DNA of 64,000 nucleotides, taken from contig JBIPPH010000007.1 in the NCBI GenBank assembly GCA_044368575.1, positions 1-64,000 on the forward strand. Reading direction: 5' to 3'. This document shows positions 27,528 through 37,300 of this stretch, in pieces (the first letter of the stretch is position 1; the number at the start of each line of letters is the position of its first letter). The notes under the pieces were generated by a model that was not told the DNA's origin, ran no database searches, and saw nothing but the letters and a program-made list of their open reading frames with translations. A program made the position numbers and the translations under genes. The stretch comes from JABMMZ01 sp044368575. GTDB lineage: Bacteria; Bacteroidota; Bacteroidia; NS11-12g; UBA955.

Positions 27528-28789
27528 GGTATTTAAAATTATATGGTCTATTGCTTTGCTTGTTTTGGACAACAAGTGCATTTGCTTTAAAGATCATTTT
27601 ACCCATGGATGTTACACAAAAAAACCATTTAAAAGCTTATGGGCTTACTTATTGGGTCTTGAACAAAGGGGCGGAAGCTGATTGGTTGTTGAATTACCAA
27701 GGTGGCAGCTTCATGTTTGACTTTGATGTGCTATACGAAAATGAATGTAAAATCAGAGGCGTTAGCTATGAAGTTATTACAGAAAGCAAAGCCAATAGCA
27801 TTGTTGCAGAGGTCATCAATCCTGAAGTCAATATGGAGGATGTTAAGTTGCTGAAGGCGCCTAAAATTGCAGTCTATACTCCTAAGAACAAACAACCGTG
27901 GGACGATGCTGTAACCATGGTACTTGAGTACGCTGAAATTCCTTATGAAAAGGTTTTTGATGATGAAGTCTTAGAAGATAAACTACTCACTTATGATTGG
28001 TTGCATTTGCACCATGAGGATTTTACAGGTCAATACGGCAAGTTTTGGTACAGCCATAGAAACACTGCTTGGTATGCTGAAGATGTTAGAACCAATGAGG
28101 CTTGTGCTGCTAAACACGGCTTTAGTAAAGTGTCTCAATTGAAATTATCTGTGGCCAAAAAAATCAGAGACTTTTGTTTGGGTGGTGGATTTTTGTTTGC
28201 TATGTGCAGCGCTACAGACACCTATGACATAGCTCTTGCCGCTGATGGCATCGATATTTGTGAATCCATGTTCGACGGCGATGGCATGGATCCTGAAGCC
28301 CAAGAAAAATTGAATTTTAAAAACACATTTGCCTTTAAAGACTTTTCGCTTGAGACCAGTCCAATAGCTTATGAGCACGCCAGTATTGATAATACCTTGG
28401 CTCATCAATCGGTTTTAGAAAACAACGATGTATTTACCCTATTTGATTTCAGTGCTAAGTGGGATGTTGTGCCATCTATGTTGTGTCAGAATCACACCCA
28501 AACCATTAAGGGCTTTATGGGTCAAACCACTGCCTTTAAAAAGCAGTTCATTAAAAGTGAAGTTTTGATTTTAGGCGAAAATAAAACCCTGAATGAAGCC
28601 CGCTACATACATGGTAATATGGGCAAGGGCACTTGGACGTTTTACAGTGGACATGATCCGGAAGATTACCAGCATTTAATCAACGAACCGCCAACCAATT
28701 TGGCATTGTTTCCAAATAGTCCCGGATTTAGATTAATTTTGAACAATATTCTTTTTCCAAGTGCTAAAAAGAAAAAACTAAAAACGTGA
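27524..28789 (+). CDS. Conserved secreted Bacteroidota protein, usually mislabelled asparagine synthetase B
   Basis: The 421-residue protein has a signal peptide (MRYLKLYGLLLCLFWTTSAFA) and then the family opening LKIILPMDVTQKNHLKAYGLTYW. I recognise it as the strongly conserved Bacteroidota family that databases tend to call asparagine synthetase B, yet it has neither the N-terminal Cys glutaminase nor the ATP-pyrophosphatase motif of AsnB, and it appears to be exported. Visible landmarks are IAVYTPKNKQPWDDAVTMVL, WLHLHHEDFTGQYGKF, a GGGFLFAMCSATDTYDIAL segment resembling a class I amidotransferase-like nucleophile elbow, and RYIHGNMGKGTWTFYSGHDP near the end. Activity is unknown. It overlaps crcB and is followed at once by a PspC-like gene. 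Confidence 0.75.
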   Translation: MRYLKLYGLLLCLFWTTSAFALKIILPMDVTQKNHLKAYGLTYWVLNKGAEADWLLNYQGGSFMFDFDVLYENECKIRGVSYEVITESKANSIVAEVINPEVNMEDVKLLKAPKIAVYTPKNKQPWDDAVTMVLEYAEIPYEKVFDDEVLEDKLLTYDWLHLHHEDFTGQYGKFWYSHRNTAWYAEDVRTNEACAAKHGFSKVSQLKLSVAKKIRDFCLGGGFLFAMCSATDTYDIALAADGIDICESMFDGDGMDPEAQEKLNFKNTFAFKDFSLETSPIAYEHASIDNTLAHQSVLENNDVFTLFDFSAKWDVVPSMLCQNHTQTIKGFMGQTTAFKKQFIKSEVLILGENKTLNEARYIHGNMGKGTWTFYSGHDPEDYQHLINEPPTNLALFPNSPGFRLILNNILFPSAKKKKLKT

Positions 28790-28790
28790 T

Positions 28791-29015
28791 ATGCCTATTC
28801 AACTTTTTAAAACGGTAATTGAAAAAACTGCCTATGGGGTTTGTACCAAGATAGGCGACAAAATAGGAATTGGCACAAAGCGCATTCGTTTGTTTTTTAT
28901 TTATACAAGCTTTTTAACTTTGGGTTCACCCATCATCATTTACATGATTTTGGCGTTTTGGATGAATATGAAAAACTACGTCAAAGAGAAGCGCAATGCA
29001 GTCTGGGATTTATAG
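28791..29015 (+). CDS. PspC-like small membrane protein
   Basis: The 74-residue protein carries a PspC-type domain: YGVCTKIGDKIGIGTKRIRLFFIY then the hydrophobic helix TLGSPIIIYMILAFWM. PspC proteins sense envelope stress or bind toxin-like partners in proteobacteria; many Bacteroidota carry short stand-alone versions whose role is not known. The gene begins one base after the preceding stop codon, and its own stop abuts that of the convergent SprT-like gene. Confidence 0.75.
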   Translation: MPIQLFKTVIEKTAYGVCTKIGDKIGIGTKRIRLFFIYTSFLTLGSPIIIYMILAFWMNMKNYVKEKRNAVWDL

Positions 29016-29627
29016 TCAGACAATTTCAACTTTACTGATACCACTTACTCTGTATTCTTTGTTACTTGGCTGTTCGAAGCATTGAAACCAAGTTCTCAAT
29101 TGTTTACCTTTTTTAAATATCCTGCCGGTTTCAAGTTTAAATAAACTGCCTTCTGGAATTTGTTCGAGTAATAGTTTAGCATCTTTATCATATTTAGCTA
29201 ATACCTTCATAAGGTTTTTGTCGCTACAACTACTGGCCTTTAAATGATTGGTATAACTGTGTAATGCTTGCTGAATATCGTTTGGCAATTGGTGGTGCAA
29301 GACAATTGGTTTCAACAACTCACTAAAACAGGCCTTCCATTCTTTGCCATGGGGATCAATGGTGTTGCGGTATTGTTCAAACGCAATTAGATGCGCAATT
29401 TCATGCAATAAGGTAGTTAAAAAGGCGTAAGGATTTAAGTCTTTGTTAACGGTTATGCGATGGTAGTTGTCGTGTTTATGAGGAGAGCGGTAATCGCCAA
29501 ACTTACTGCTGCGCGGCTTATTTAATTTTAATTGAACCTTGTGTTGAATCATTAACTCTACTACATAAGTAGCAGTGCCTTCTGGCAAATACTGAGATAA
29601 TTTTTCAATCAGTTCGGATTTTGTCAC
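29016..29627 (-). CDS. SprT-like zinc metallopeptidase domain protein
   Basis: The 203-residue protein (GTG start at 29627) has a SprT domain: LLHEIAHLIAFEQY provides HExxH and the downstream HGKEWKACF provides the third ligand region. A basic C-terminal part includes FKLETGRIFKKGKQLRTWFQC. SprT-family domains occur in DNA-protein crosslink proteases (Spartan) and in uncharacterised bacterial proteins; an actual substrate is not known here. It is the last gene of the leftward pcrB-purK-purE series, 3 bases after DUF3109. Confidence 0.83.
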   Translation of the reverse strand: MTKSELIEKLSQYLPEGTATYVVELMIQHKVQLKLNKPRSSKFGDYRSPHKHDNYHRITVNKDLNPYAFLTTLLHEIAHLIAFEQYRNTIDPHGKEWKACFSELLKPIVLHHQLPNDIQQALHSYTNHLKASSCSDKNLMKVLAKYDKDAKLLLEQIPEGSLFKLETGRIFKKGKQLRTWFQCFEQPSNKEYRVSGISKVEIV

Positions 29628-29630
29628 ACC

Positions 29631-30215
29631 CTAGGAGCGGTTAAAAGTAGTTTGATAAGCTTGATATACTTCTTCAAGTTCTGCATACCAGGCCTCGCCA
29701 AATCTTCTGATCAATGGCGCTTTTAAAAATTGAAAGACAGATACATTGTTGGCTTTTCCCAATGTACATGCAGCCGAGCATATATCCCATTCGTGGTAAT
29801 TCACAGTAACCATATCATTGATTTGACCCAATCTAATAGGGTATAAATGACAACTGATCGGTTTGTTAATAGATATGGCGCCACTGTTGTAGGCCTTTTC
29901 AATGGCGCAGCCTAATTGACCATTCTCTCTGTATACAAAAACACATTCACCGGTTTCCAAACAAGTTGTTGCGGCATCATCTATTTCTAATCCTTCATGA
30001 AAGCCTATTGCATTATAAAGTGCAATGCCTTTTGGATCCATAAATGGTTTGATCTGTTCAATCTCAGACTCAATGGCTTCTATCTCTGCTAGTTCAATAG
30101 GAGCACCTCTATCACCTTCAATACAACATGCGCCTTTACAAGCGTCTAAATTGCATATAAACTTTTGTGTAAAGACCTCATCAGACACTAAGGTGTCTTG
30201 AATCTCTAATATCAT
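29631..30215 (-). CDS. DUF3109 cysteine-rich protein
   Basis: The 194-residue protein shows the DUF3109 pattern of conserved cysteines: FICNLDACKGACCIEGDRGAP near residue 20, TTCLETGECVFVY, GCAIEKAYNSG, KPISCHLYPIR and WDICSAAC. The CxxxxCxxxCC arrangement suggests a metal or iron-sulfur site, related in look to YkgJ-type zinc/iron-chelating domains. Function unknown. It overlaps purE by 4 bases and is probably cotranscribed with it. Confidence 0.85.
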   Translation of the reverse strand: MILEIQDTLVSDEVFTQKFICNLDACKGACCIEGDRGAPIELAEIEAIESEIEQIKPFMDPKGIALYNAIGFHEGLEIDDAATTCLETGECVFVYRENGQLGCAIEKAYNSGAISINKPISCHLYPIRLGQINDMVTVNYHEWDICSAACTLGKANNVSVFQFLKAPLIRRFGEAWYAELEEVYQAYQTTFNRS

Positions 30216-30724
30216 TTTTGTTCGAGGTAGTTTTTGAATCCTTTGTCTTCAAGTGCGGTTGCTTTGTTAAGCACCTCATGCTCTTGATTTTTCATAAAGT
30301 TACTAATGCTCGCCCATACTTCAGGCTTGCCTACAGCAACGATTTTAGCGGCATATAAACCTGCGTTTTTAGCGCCGTTAATAGCCATAGTACCCACCGG
30401 AATACCAGGAGGCATTTGAACGATGCTGTATAATGAATCAACACCAGATAGGTTAGAAGATTTAATTGGTACACCAATTACAGGGAGTTCAGTCATGCTA
30501 GCTGCCATGCCTGGTAAATGGGCTGCGCCACCTGCACCCGCAATGATACATGAGTAACCGTTGGCTTTGGCATTACTTGCACTTTCAAACAATCTGTTCG
30601 GTGTTCTGTGGGCGCTTACAATGGTTAAATCATAAGTGATTTTAAATTGATCTAAGATTTCAGCGGCTTCTTTCATCACTGGAAGATCGCTGTCTGAGCC
30701 CATAATGATTAATACATCTTTCAT
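30212..30724 (-). CDS. purE: 5-(carboxyamino)imidazole ribonucleotide mutase
   Basis: The 170-residue enzyme is class I PurE, which converts N5-CAIR to CAIR in purine synthesis. The N-terminal IIMGSDSDLPVMKEA, the VSAHRTPNRLFESA segment with the catalytic His, IAGAGGAAHLPGMAAS and PVIGVPIKSSNLSGVDSLYSIVQMPPGIPV are all present. Together with purK just upstream it makes the two-enzyme bacterial route from AIR to CAIR. Confidence 0.97.
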   Translation of the reverse strand: MKDVLIIMGSDSDLPVMKEAAEILDQFKITYDLTIVSAHRTPNRLFESASNAKANGYSCIIAGAGGAAHLPGMAASMTELPVIGVPIKSSNLSGVDSLYSIVQMPPGIPVGTMAINGAKNAGLYAAKIVAVGKPEVWASISNFMKNQEHEVLNKATALEDKGFKNYLEQK

Positions 30725-30762
30725 GCCTATTGATGGATTTATGTTTACAAAGATAGCGGAAA

Positions 30763-31926
30763 TTAAGCATTTGGAGCAGCAGCTCGCATGCCTAAATACT
30801 GTTTTATGGTTTTGAGTTTGTTTAACACAGCCTCTAAATCTTCACCCATAATGGTAATATGACCCATTTTACGCATAGGTTTAGTTTCTGCTTTATTGTA
30901 TAGATGCACAAACACGCCTGGCATTGGTAGAATATGTTCTAAGCCGGTTAATTCATAAGGGCCATTCACAGATTCAAAGCCTAAAATATTCATCATAGCC
31001 GCTGCTTGAATCAAGCTTGTATCGCCCAAGGGCATGCCCAATAAAATCCTGTTCAATTGTTCGTATTGACTGGTGTAACAGGCTTCAATTGTATGGTGGC
31101 CACTGTTGTGCGGTCTTGGTGCAATTTCATTCACTAAAATTTGACCATCTTGACTTAAAAACATTTCAACGGCAAAGATGCCAACCCCATTAAGGCATTC
31201 TATACATTTTTGAGCTATGGCTTTGGCTGTCTGCTCTGTCGCTTCACTGATATTCGCCGGTGCAAATAAGATATCTACTAAATTGGCTTTAGGATCAAAG
31301 GCCATTTCAACTGTAGGGAAAGTGCAGATTTCGCCCTGCTCATTTCTGGCAACTATCACAGATAATTCTATGGCATTCTCAACAAATTCTTCAAGCACTA
31401 CTGCACCTTCAAATGGTATTTTACCGTGTTGTTCAATATCAACCTTATTCACCAATTCAACGCCTTTGCCATCGTAGCCACCTTTTCGGAGTTTGGCAGC
31501 CACTTTATGCCCTTTCAAAGCTGGTAATTTTGCGGCCCATTCACTTGCATTGTCAACCAATTCAAAAGGACTGCTCGGAATGTTATTGGCTTTGAAAAAC
31601 AATTTCTGTAAACCTTTGTCTTGAATGATGCTTAGTATTTTAGGCGATGGAATGATTTTATGTCCTTGCGCCTCAAGTTCAAGCAAAGCCTCTACATTAA
31701 TGTGTTCGATTTCATAGGTTAAAACATCAGACTGCAAAGCCAATGCTTTTATTTTTTCAGCATCTTGCAGAGACCCAACAATATGCTGATTGGCAATGTC
31801 TTTAGCCGGGGCATTGTCCATTTCTAAAATGGTGTAATGAATGTTCCATGGTTGGCCTGCTTCAATGAGCATTTTGCCCAATTGTCCGCCACCAATAATG
31901 CCTATAGAAGTTTTAGAGGGTAACAT
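30763..31926 (-). CDS. purK: 5-(carboxyamino)imidazole ribonucleotide synthase
   Basis: The 387-residue ATP-grasp enzyme makes N5-CAIR from AIR, ATP and bicarbonate. Visible motifs: the N-terminal IGIIGGGQLGKMLIEAGQ, LTYEIEHINVEALLELEAQG, the ATP-grasp lid AAKLRKGGYDGKGVELV, EGAVVLEEFVENAIELSVIVARN, and VEMFLSQDGQILVNEIAPRPHNSGHHTIEAC. The adjacency purK-purE is a classic operon, with a 38-base gap to purE. Confidence 0.97.
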   Translation of the reverse strand: MLPSKTSIGIIGGGQLGKMLIEAGQPWNIHYTILEMDNAPAKDIANQHIVGSLQDAEKIKALALQSDVLTYEIEHINVEALLELEAQGHKIIPSPKILSIIQDKGLQKLFFKANNIPSSPFELVDNASEWAAKLPALKGHKVAAKLRKGGYDGKGVELVNKVDIEQHGKIPFEGAVVLEEFVENAIELSVIVARNEQGEICTFPTVEMAFDPKANLVDILFAPANISEATEQTAKAIAQKCIECLNGVGIFAVEMFLSQDGQILVNEIAPRPHNSGHHTIEACYTSQYEQLNRILLGMPLGDTSLIQAAAMMNILGFESVNGPYELTGLEHILPMPGVFVHLYNKAETKPMRKMGHITIMGEDLEAVLNKLKTIKQYLGMRAAAPNA

Positions 31927-31949
31927 GAATGTGCAGCAAAAATAACCTT

Positions 31950-33383
31950 TTATTGTTTTGGTAGAATCTGATACAGGTAATTTTCTCCATATAAACTTTC
32001 AAAGGAGTCTACAGCTTGCAATGTATGGTGTTCAAACACTTGTGTTTTTTGATCAAGCCAGGCAGCCCTTGACCACTTACTCATGCGATACCCATAATCT
32101 GTATAAGCCTTGTTGTTTGAAGTACTATCTATACCATCAAACGCGGTTATGGGATGTAATTTATAAGTGTGATGGAATCCAAATTTTTCACAGAGTCTAT
32201 TGTCAATCAAAGGTTTTTGGGTTAAATAATAATCAGCTTGCGGCGCTCGCTCAATAAAATTAATGATCTGAGCAATCGGTTGTGTATTCAAAAAAGCGTT
32301 GGGCCACAAACCAAAAACAGTGTTCCAGGTTAATAACCCAATGATCAGCATGGTATGGCTTTGACTTATTGGAGCGTCAAAGTGTTGAACCAGGTAAAAG
32401 ACAAATAGGCAAGGCAACATGGCTAAAAATTCTGCATTGCCATCAGATACAAATGCAAATAATATATGCAATACTATGGCGATCACAATCCAAGGTCTAC
32501 TTATATGCTCTGTCTTATTTTTATGCGTTGACTTCAGTATTTTAATGCTGTTAATGCCGATTGCGGTCAAGGCTGGTAAAGCAATACAGGCTAAGCCGGC
32601 ATGTTGTTCTAGAATAGTCCAAATAAGCCCGTGAATCTGAATAAATGATCTTACACAATTAATGCCTGTTAGGGCCAAGTTATTCATCGACCAATGGATA
32701 TGGGCGTGCTCATTTAAATACTCACCCAATACCAAAGATTGAAGTGTCCATGCATTCGAAAAATAAGCGACTAAAGCATAGGAGAGGGGCACCAATGTCA
32801 ATCCTAATACAAAGGCAAGACTTTTCTTTGTTAGGCCATCTGCATACAAGGTAGTGCTCAATAGGGCCAAGGTCCACCAAATTTGAACCTGATGCAACAG
32901 TATACTCATACTGCATAGAAGACCTGTCACCAACAAATAAAGGAATGGTCTGTTCTGCTGTTTATCATAGTAATAGGTTGCCAGCAAACTAAAGCAAATG
33001 GGTAAAATATAAGTTTCAGCAGAGCTGGCAAATCGCATCATTGAAAAACAAGCGCCTACAAAGGCCATAGATACAAGCGCTGTTTTGTAGGACTTCCCCC
33101 ACTGCAACAAAATGGCGTATACCGTGTATAGTGCAACGCCCGCGCCTAAACTATTTAACAATTGAATGCTTCTGAGTGGAGCAATGGGTAGTTTTATAAA
33201 GCATAAGCATTTCCAAAAACACCATTGAACGGCATTGAACAATAAATGATGCGCTTGCCAAATTTGATCTTGATGTTTTATGCTGGCCGCGTAAAACCAA
33301 GCATCAATACCCTCGTTTTGATTGGCAAATATCCCATACAGGATTGCAAAACCAATTGCCAATATTAAGGGTAGGGGTTTCAT
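31950..33383 (-). CDS. Polytopic membrane protein, GT-C-like
   Basis: The 477-residue protein is mostly membrane helices (about ten) with a short C-terminal soluble part (YYLTQKPLIDNRLCEKFGFHH). After the first helix an extracytoplasmic loop with acidic and His residues (NEGIDAWFYAASIKHQDQIWQAHHLLFN) resembles the first loop of GT-C glycosyltransferases, but no signature is strong enough for a family name. Translation is probably coupled to pcrB: its ATG overlaps the pcrB stop by one base (TAATG). The context suggests lipid or polyprenyl-linked envelope chemistry but does not prove it. Confidence 0.6.
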   Translation of the reverse strand: MKPLPLILAIGFAILYGIFANQNEGIDAWFYAASIKHQDQIWQAHHLLFNAVQWCFWKCLCFIKLPIAPLRSIQLLNSLGAGVALYTVYAILLQWGKSYKTALVSMAFVGACFSMMRFASSAETYILPICFSLLATYYYDKQQNRPFLYLLVTGLLCSMSILLHQVQIWWTLALLSTTLYADGLTKKSLAFVLGLTLVPLSYALVAYFSNAWTLQSLVLGEYLNEHAHIHWSMNNLALTGINCVRSFIQIHGLIWTILEQHAGLACIALPALTAIGINSIKILKSTHKNKTEHISRPWIVIAIVLHILFAFVSDGNAEFLAMLPCLFVFYLVQHFDAPISQSHTMLIIGLLTWNTVFGLWPNAFLNTQPIAQIINFIERAPQADYYLTQKPLIDNRLCEKFGFHHTYKLHPITAFDGIDSTSNNKAYTDYGYRMSKWSRAAWLDQKTQVFEHHTLQAVDSFESLYGENYLYQILPKQ

Positions 33384-34126
33384 TAAGCAATCGAATCAAT
33401 CAATGCTTGTTTAGCGTTCGCAATACTTTGAATCAATTGGTGATTGTCTTCTACACCATTACCTATCACTAAAACATCGGCACCAGCTTTATATAGTTGA
33501 ATAGCTGTTTCTGCGCTACGAATACCACCGCCAATAATCAAAGGTAAACCTGTGTTTTGTTTAACTTTTTCAATCATTTTTGGTGCAATTGGTGCAAAGG
33601 CGCCACTGCCGGCATCCATGTATATACATTGCATGCCCAACATTTTACCCGCTAGAGCAGTTGCTACTGCAATATTGTATTTGTCTGCAGGAATTGGTTT
33701 GGTATTGCTCATATAGCTTACACTGGTTTCTCTTCCGCCATCTATCAATAGATAAGCGGTAGGCAGAATATCCAAATTGGTTTGAGCCAAATATGGAGCA
33801 GCCACTACTTGTTTGCCAATTAAATATTCTGGATTGCGACCACTCAATAAAGATAAAAAGAGAATACCATCTGCATTGGGGTCAACCATCATCTCATTCC
33901 CAGGAAATAAATACACCAATCCTTTATAATAGGTTTTGATGGTTTGTATACACTTGGTCAATTGATTGCCTCCCACCAAGCTGCCACCTACAAAAATAAA
34001 ATCCACTTGATTGTCTGCACAGAGTTGTGCAATATTTGCTACAGCTTCTGCGTTTTGATCTGGGTCAATTAATATGGCCAGTGATTTTTTTAGTGATGCT
34101 TGTACTTCCAATAAAAATGTTTTCAT
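33383..34126 (-). CDS. pcrB: Geranylgeranylglyceryl/heptaprenylglyceryl phosphate synthase family protein
   Basis: I use ATG 34126 (MKTFLLEVQ, 247 residues) because the family starts near there; upstream in-frame codons to 34186 look non-coding. The TIM-barrel shows LAILIDPDQN, VDFIFVGGSLVGGNQL, KGLVYLFPGNEMMVDPNADGILFLSLLSGRNPEYLIG, PTAYLLIDGGRETSV, CIYMDAGSGAF and LPLIIGGGIRSAETAIQLYKAGADVLVIGNGVED, all characteristic of GGGPS/PcrB. The enzyme joins sn-glycerol-1-phosphate to a polyprenyl diphosphate by an ether bond, the first committed step of archaeal lipid synthesis; Bacteroidota members of this family are known, and their natural product is unclear. A UbiA-type partner lies at 40295. 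Confidence 0.9.
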   Translation of the reverse strand: MKTFLLEVQASLKKSLAILIDPDQNAEAVANIAQLCADNQVDFIFVGGSLVGGNQLTKCIQTIKTYYKGLVYLFPGNEMMVDPNADGILFLSLLSGRNPEYLIGKQVVAAPYLAQTNLDILPTAYLLIDGGRETSVSYMSNTKPIPADKYNIAVATALAGKMLGMQCIYMDAGSGAFAPIAPKMIEKVKQNTGLPLIIGGGIRSAETAIQLYKAGADVLVIGNGVEDNHQLIQSIANAKQALIDSIA

Positions 34127-34260
34127 AAAACTCAGAAACACTATATTTAATGAGGGTAAAGGTAATGCAAAAAATGAAAATATCAAGTAAATATTGGGCC
34201 TTTTTTGTTTTCAACATTGCCCTTATATAGAAGGATTGGGGTTTTACCAATTCTGTGGAA

Positions 34261-34308
34261 AAGTCCTTTTCATTTTCTAGTTTTAGTATGACTAGATTTG
34301 AAGGACTT
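34261..34308. promoter_or_regulatory. Nested inverted repeats in the nrdJ upstream region, with a possible -7 box
   Basis: AAGTCCTT (34261-34268) pairs with AAGGACTT (34301-34308), and inside it CTAGT (34277-34281) pairs with ACTAG (34291-34295). A TAGATTTG (34293-34300), matching TAnnTTTG on the + strand, overlaps the inner and outer arms. The element lies 68-115 bases before the nrdJ start, in the 249-base region shared with the divergent pcrB. It may be an operator over the promoter or a structured leader. Nothing else was recognised in this intergenic region. Confidence 0.45.
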
Positions 34309-34375
34309 CTTTGCAAAAAATGCATCGAAGTCATTTTTGTTTTTACAACTATTTATACAATAACAACTACCATAT

Positions 34376-37300
34376 ATGCAGCCAAATTTTGACCAAATGA
34401 AGAAGGGCCTCAAGTTCACCAGGCTCAACACAAAGGAGAATGTGTCTCCTTTCGATCAGTTTACTTACGAGTACCGCACATCGGTGATTAAAAACCCTAC
34501 CGGTGATGTTGTATTTGAAATGAAGAACGTAGAGATTCCTAGTAGCTGGAGTCAAGTAGCAACAGACATCGTTGCTCAAAAATATTTTAGAAAAGCTGGG
34601 GTACCTCAAGCAGACGGAACGCTTGGTGGCGAAACCAGTGTTAAACAAGTAGCTCATCGTTTAGCTGACTGTTGGAGACAATGGGGCGAAAAGTATGGTT
34701 ACTTTGCATCTACAGAGGATGCTCAAATTTTTTATGAAGAATTGGTGTACTCTATTTTGGCTCAACAGTCTGCACCAAACTCTCCACAATGGTTCAATAC
34801 AGGTTTGCACAGCACATATGGTATTACTGGCAAACCACAAGGACACTATTACGTAGACCCTGACACTGAAAAGTTGATGCGTTCTACATCTGCATATGAA
34901 AGACCACAACCACATGCTTGTTTTATATTATCAGTTGATGACGACTTAGTGAACGAAGGCGGTATCATGGATTTATGGGTACGTGAAGCAAGAATTTTTA
35001 AATATGGTAGCGGTGTTGGTACTAACTTCTCTAGAATCAGAGGTGCTGGTGAAAAATTATCAGGTGGTGGAACATCATCTGGCTTAATGTCATTCCTTAA
35101 AATTGGTGACAGAGCAGCTGGTGCTATCAAATCTGGTGGTACTACAAGAAGAGCAGCTAAAATGGTTTGCTTGGATTTAGATCACCCTGAAATCATGAAC
35201 TTCGTTAACTGGAAAAAGCATGAAGAGCGCAAAGTTGCTGCTTTAATTGCTGCTGGTTACCCAAGCGATTATGAAGGCGAAGCATATGCAACTGTTTCTG
35301 GTCAAAACTCTAACAACTCAGTTCGTATTCCAAATAAATTCTTTGAAGCATTAAAACAAAATAGCAACTGGGATTTAATTGGTAGAAGCAACAATCAACC
35401 AGTAGCCAGCTTGCCTGCTAAAGAAGTATGGGATGCAATCGGCGATGCTGCTTGGGCTTGTGCTGACCCTGGTGTACAATACGATGATACCATCAACGAA
35501 TGGCATACTTGTCCTGAAGGTGGTAGAATCAATGCTTCTAACCCATGTTCAGAATACATGTTCCTTGACAACACAGCTTGTAACTTAGCTTCATTGAATT
35601 TAATGAAATTCTTTGATGCTGATAAATTGGAATTTGATATCGTATCTTATGAATATGCTATCCGCTTATGGACAGTAGTATTAGAAGTATCAGTATTGAT
35701 GGCTCAGTTCCCTAGCCAAGAAGTGGCTCAATTGAGTTATGACTATAGAACTTTAGGTTTAGGTTATGCCAACTTAGGCGCCTTGTTAATGGTGTCTGGT
35801 ATTCCTTATGATAGCCCTAAAGCATCTGCTATTTGTGGTGCTTTAACCTCTATCTTAACTGGTCAAGCATATGCTACAAGTGCTGAAATGGCTGCCGCTA
35901 AGGGTCCATTCAGAATGTATGAAAAGAACAAAAAGCACATGATGCGTGTAATGCGTAACCACCGTTATGCTGCCTATAACACACCATTGGCTTACGAAGG
36001 ATTAAGCGTACCAGCAGTTGGTATCGATCCTCAATACTGTCCAGAGGATTTGTTAAGATCAGCTTGCAATGCATGGGATAAAGCTTTAATGTTCGGTGAA
36101 AAATTTGGTTACAGAAATGCTCAATCAACAGTAATCGCACCAACAGGTACTATTGGTTTAGTAATGGATTGTGATACCACTGGTATTGAACCTGACTTCG
36201 CCTTGGTTAAATTCAAAAAATTAAGTGGTGGTGGTTATTTCAAAATCATCAACCAAGCTGTACCTGCAGCCTTAAAAACTTTGGGTTACACTACTGAAGA
36301 ATCTGAAGCCATCATCAATTATGCTAAAGGTCACGCAACACTTAAAAATGCCCCTTTCATTAACCATGAAACATTGGCAGCAAAAGGCTTTACTGCTAAA
36401 GACATCGAATTAATTGAAAGCCAATTAGAGCGTGCATTTGATATTGATTTCGTATTCAACGTATTCACTCTAGGCGAAGAGACTATTAGCCGTTTAGGTT
36501 TCTCTGAAGCACAATACAATGAAAATAGCTTCAACTTGTTAAGAGCACTTGGCTTTAAAGCTGCCGAAATTGAAGCTGCTAACGAATACGTTACTGGTAC
36601 TATGACCATCGAAGGTGCACCATTCTTAAAAGAAGAGCACTACCCAGTGTTTGATACTGCTAATAAGTGTGGCAATAAAGGAACTCGTTTCTTACATGCA
36701 CATTCTCACATCAGAATGATGGCTGCTGCTCAACCATTCATTTCAGGTGCCATTTCTAAAACCATCAATTTGCCAAATGAGGCTTCAGTTGAAGACATCA
36801 AATCTTGCTACGAATTGAGCTGGAGATTAGGCTTAAAAGCCAATGCATTGTACAGAGATGGTTGTAAATTATCTCAACCATTGTCAAACAAATCTGATAA
36901 GAAGGTTGAAGAATCTACTCCAGTGAGCGATACAGTTGAAGCTGTTGAAAAAGCAGTAGGCGTATCAGGTAGCACTCGTGTAGAAGATTTGACGCCAGAA
37001 ATCGTATTAGAAGCCGCTCGTTTAATCATTAACAGCAGCAATAACCAAGCTTTCAAACAACAGTTGTCAAATATTGCTACTCGTAAAGTATTGCCAAACA
37101 AACGCAAAGGCTTTACGCAAAAATCAAAAATTGATGGCAACACAGTTTTTGTTAGAACTGGTGAATACGAAGATGGCACATTAGGTGAAGTATTCATTGA
37201 TATGCACAAAGAAGGCGCTAGCTTCCGTTCATTGATGAACTGTTTTGCTATTGCTGTATCAATCGGTTTACAGTACGGTGTTCCATTGGAAGAGTACTAC

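Noticed and set aside
27524..28789. Asparagine synthetase
   Set aside because: The common database label is not supported: no N-terminal catalytic Cys, no ATP-pyrophosphatase loop, and a signal peptide is present.
34127..34375. Cobalamin riboswitch or NrdR boxes upstream of nrdJ
   Set aside because: No B12-box-like conserved segment and no pair of 16-base NrdR palindromes could be found; ACAACTATTTATACA near 34345 resembles one loosely but has no partner.
34367..34657. Reverse-strand reading frames inside nrdJ and other large genes
   Set aside because: They are shadows of strongly supported genes, with no protein motif and unnatural composition.
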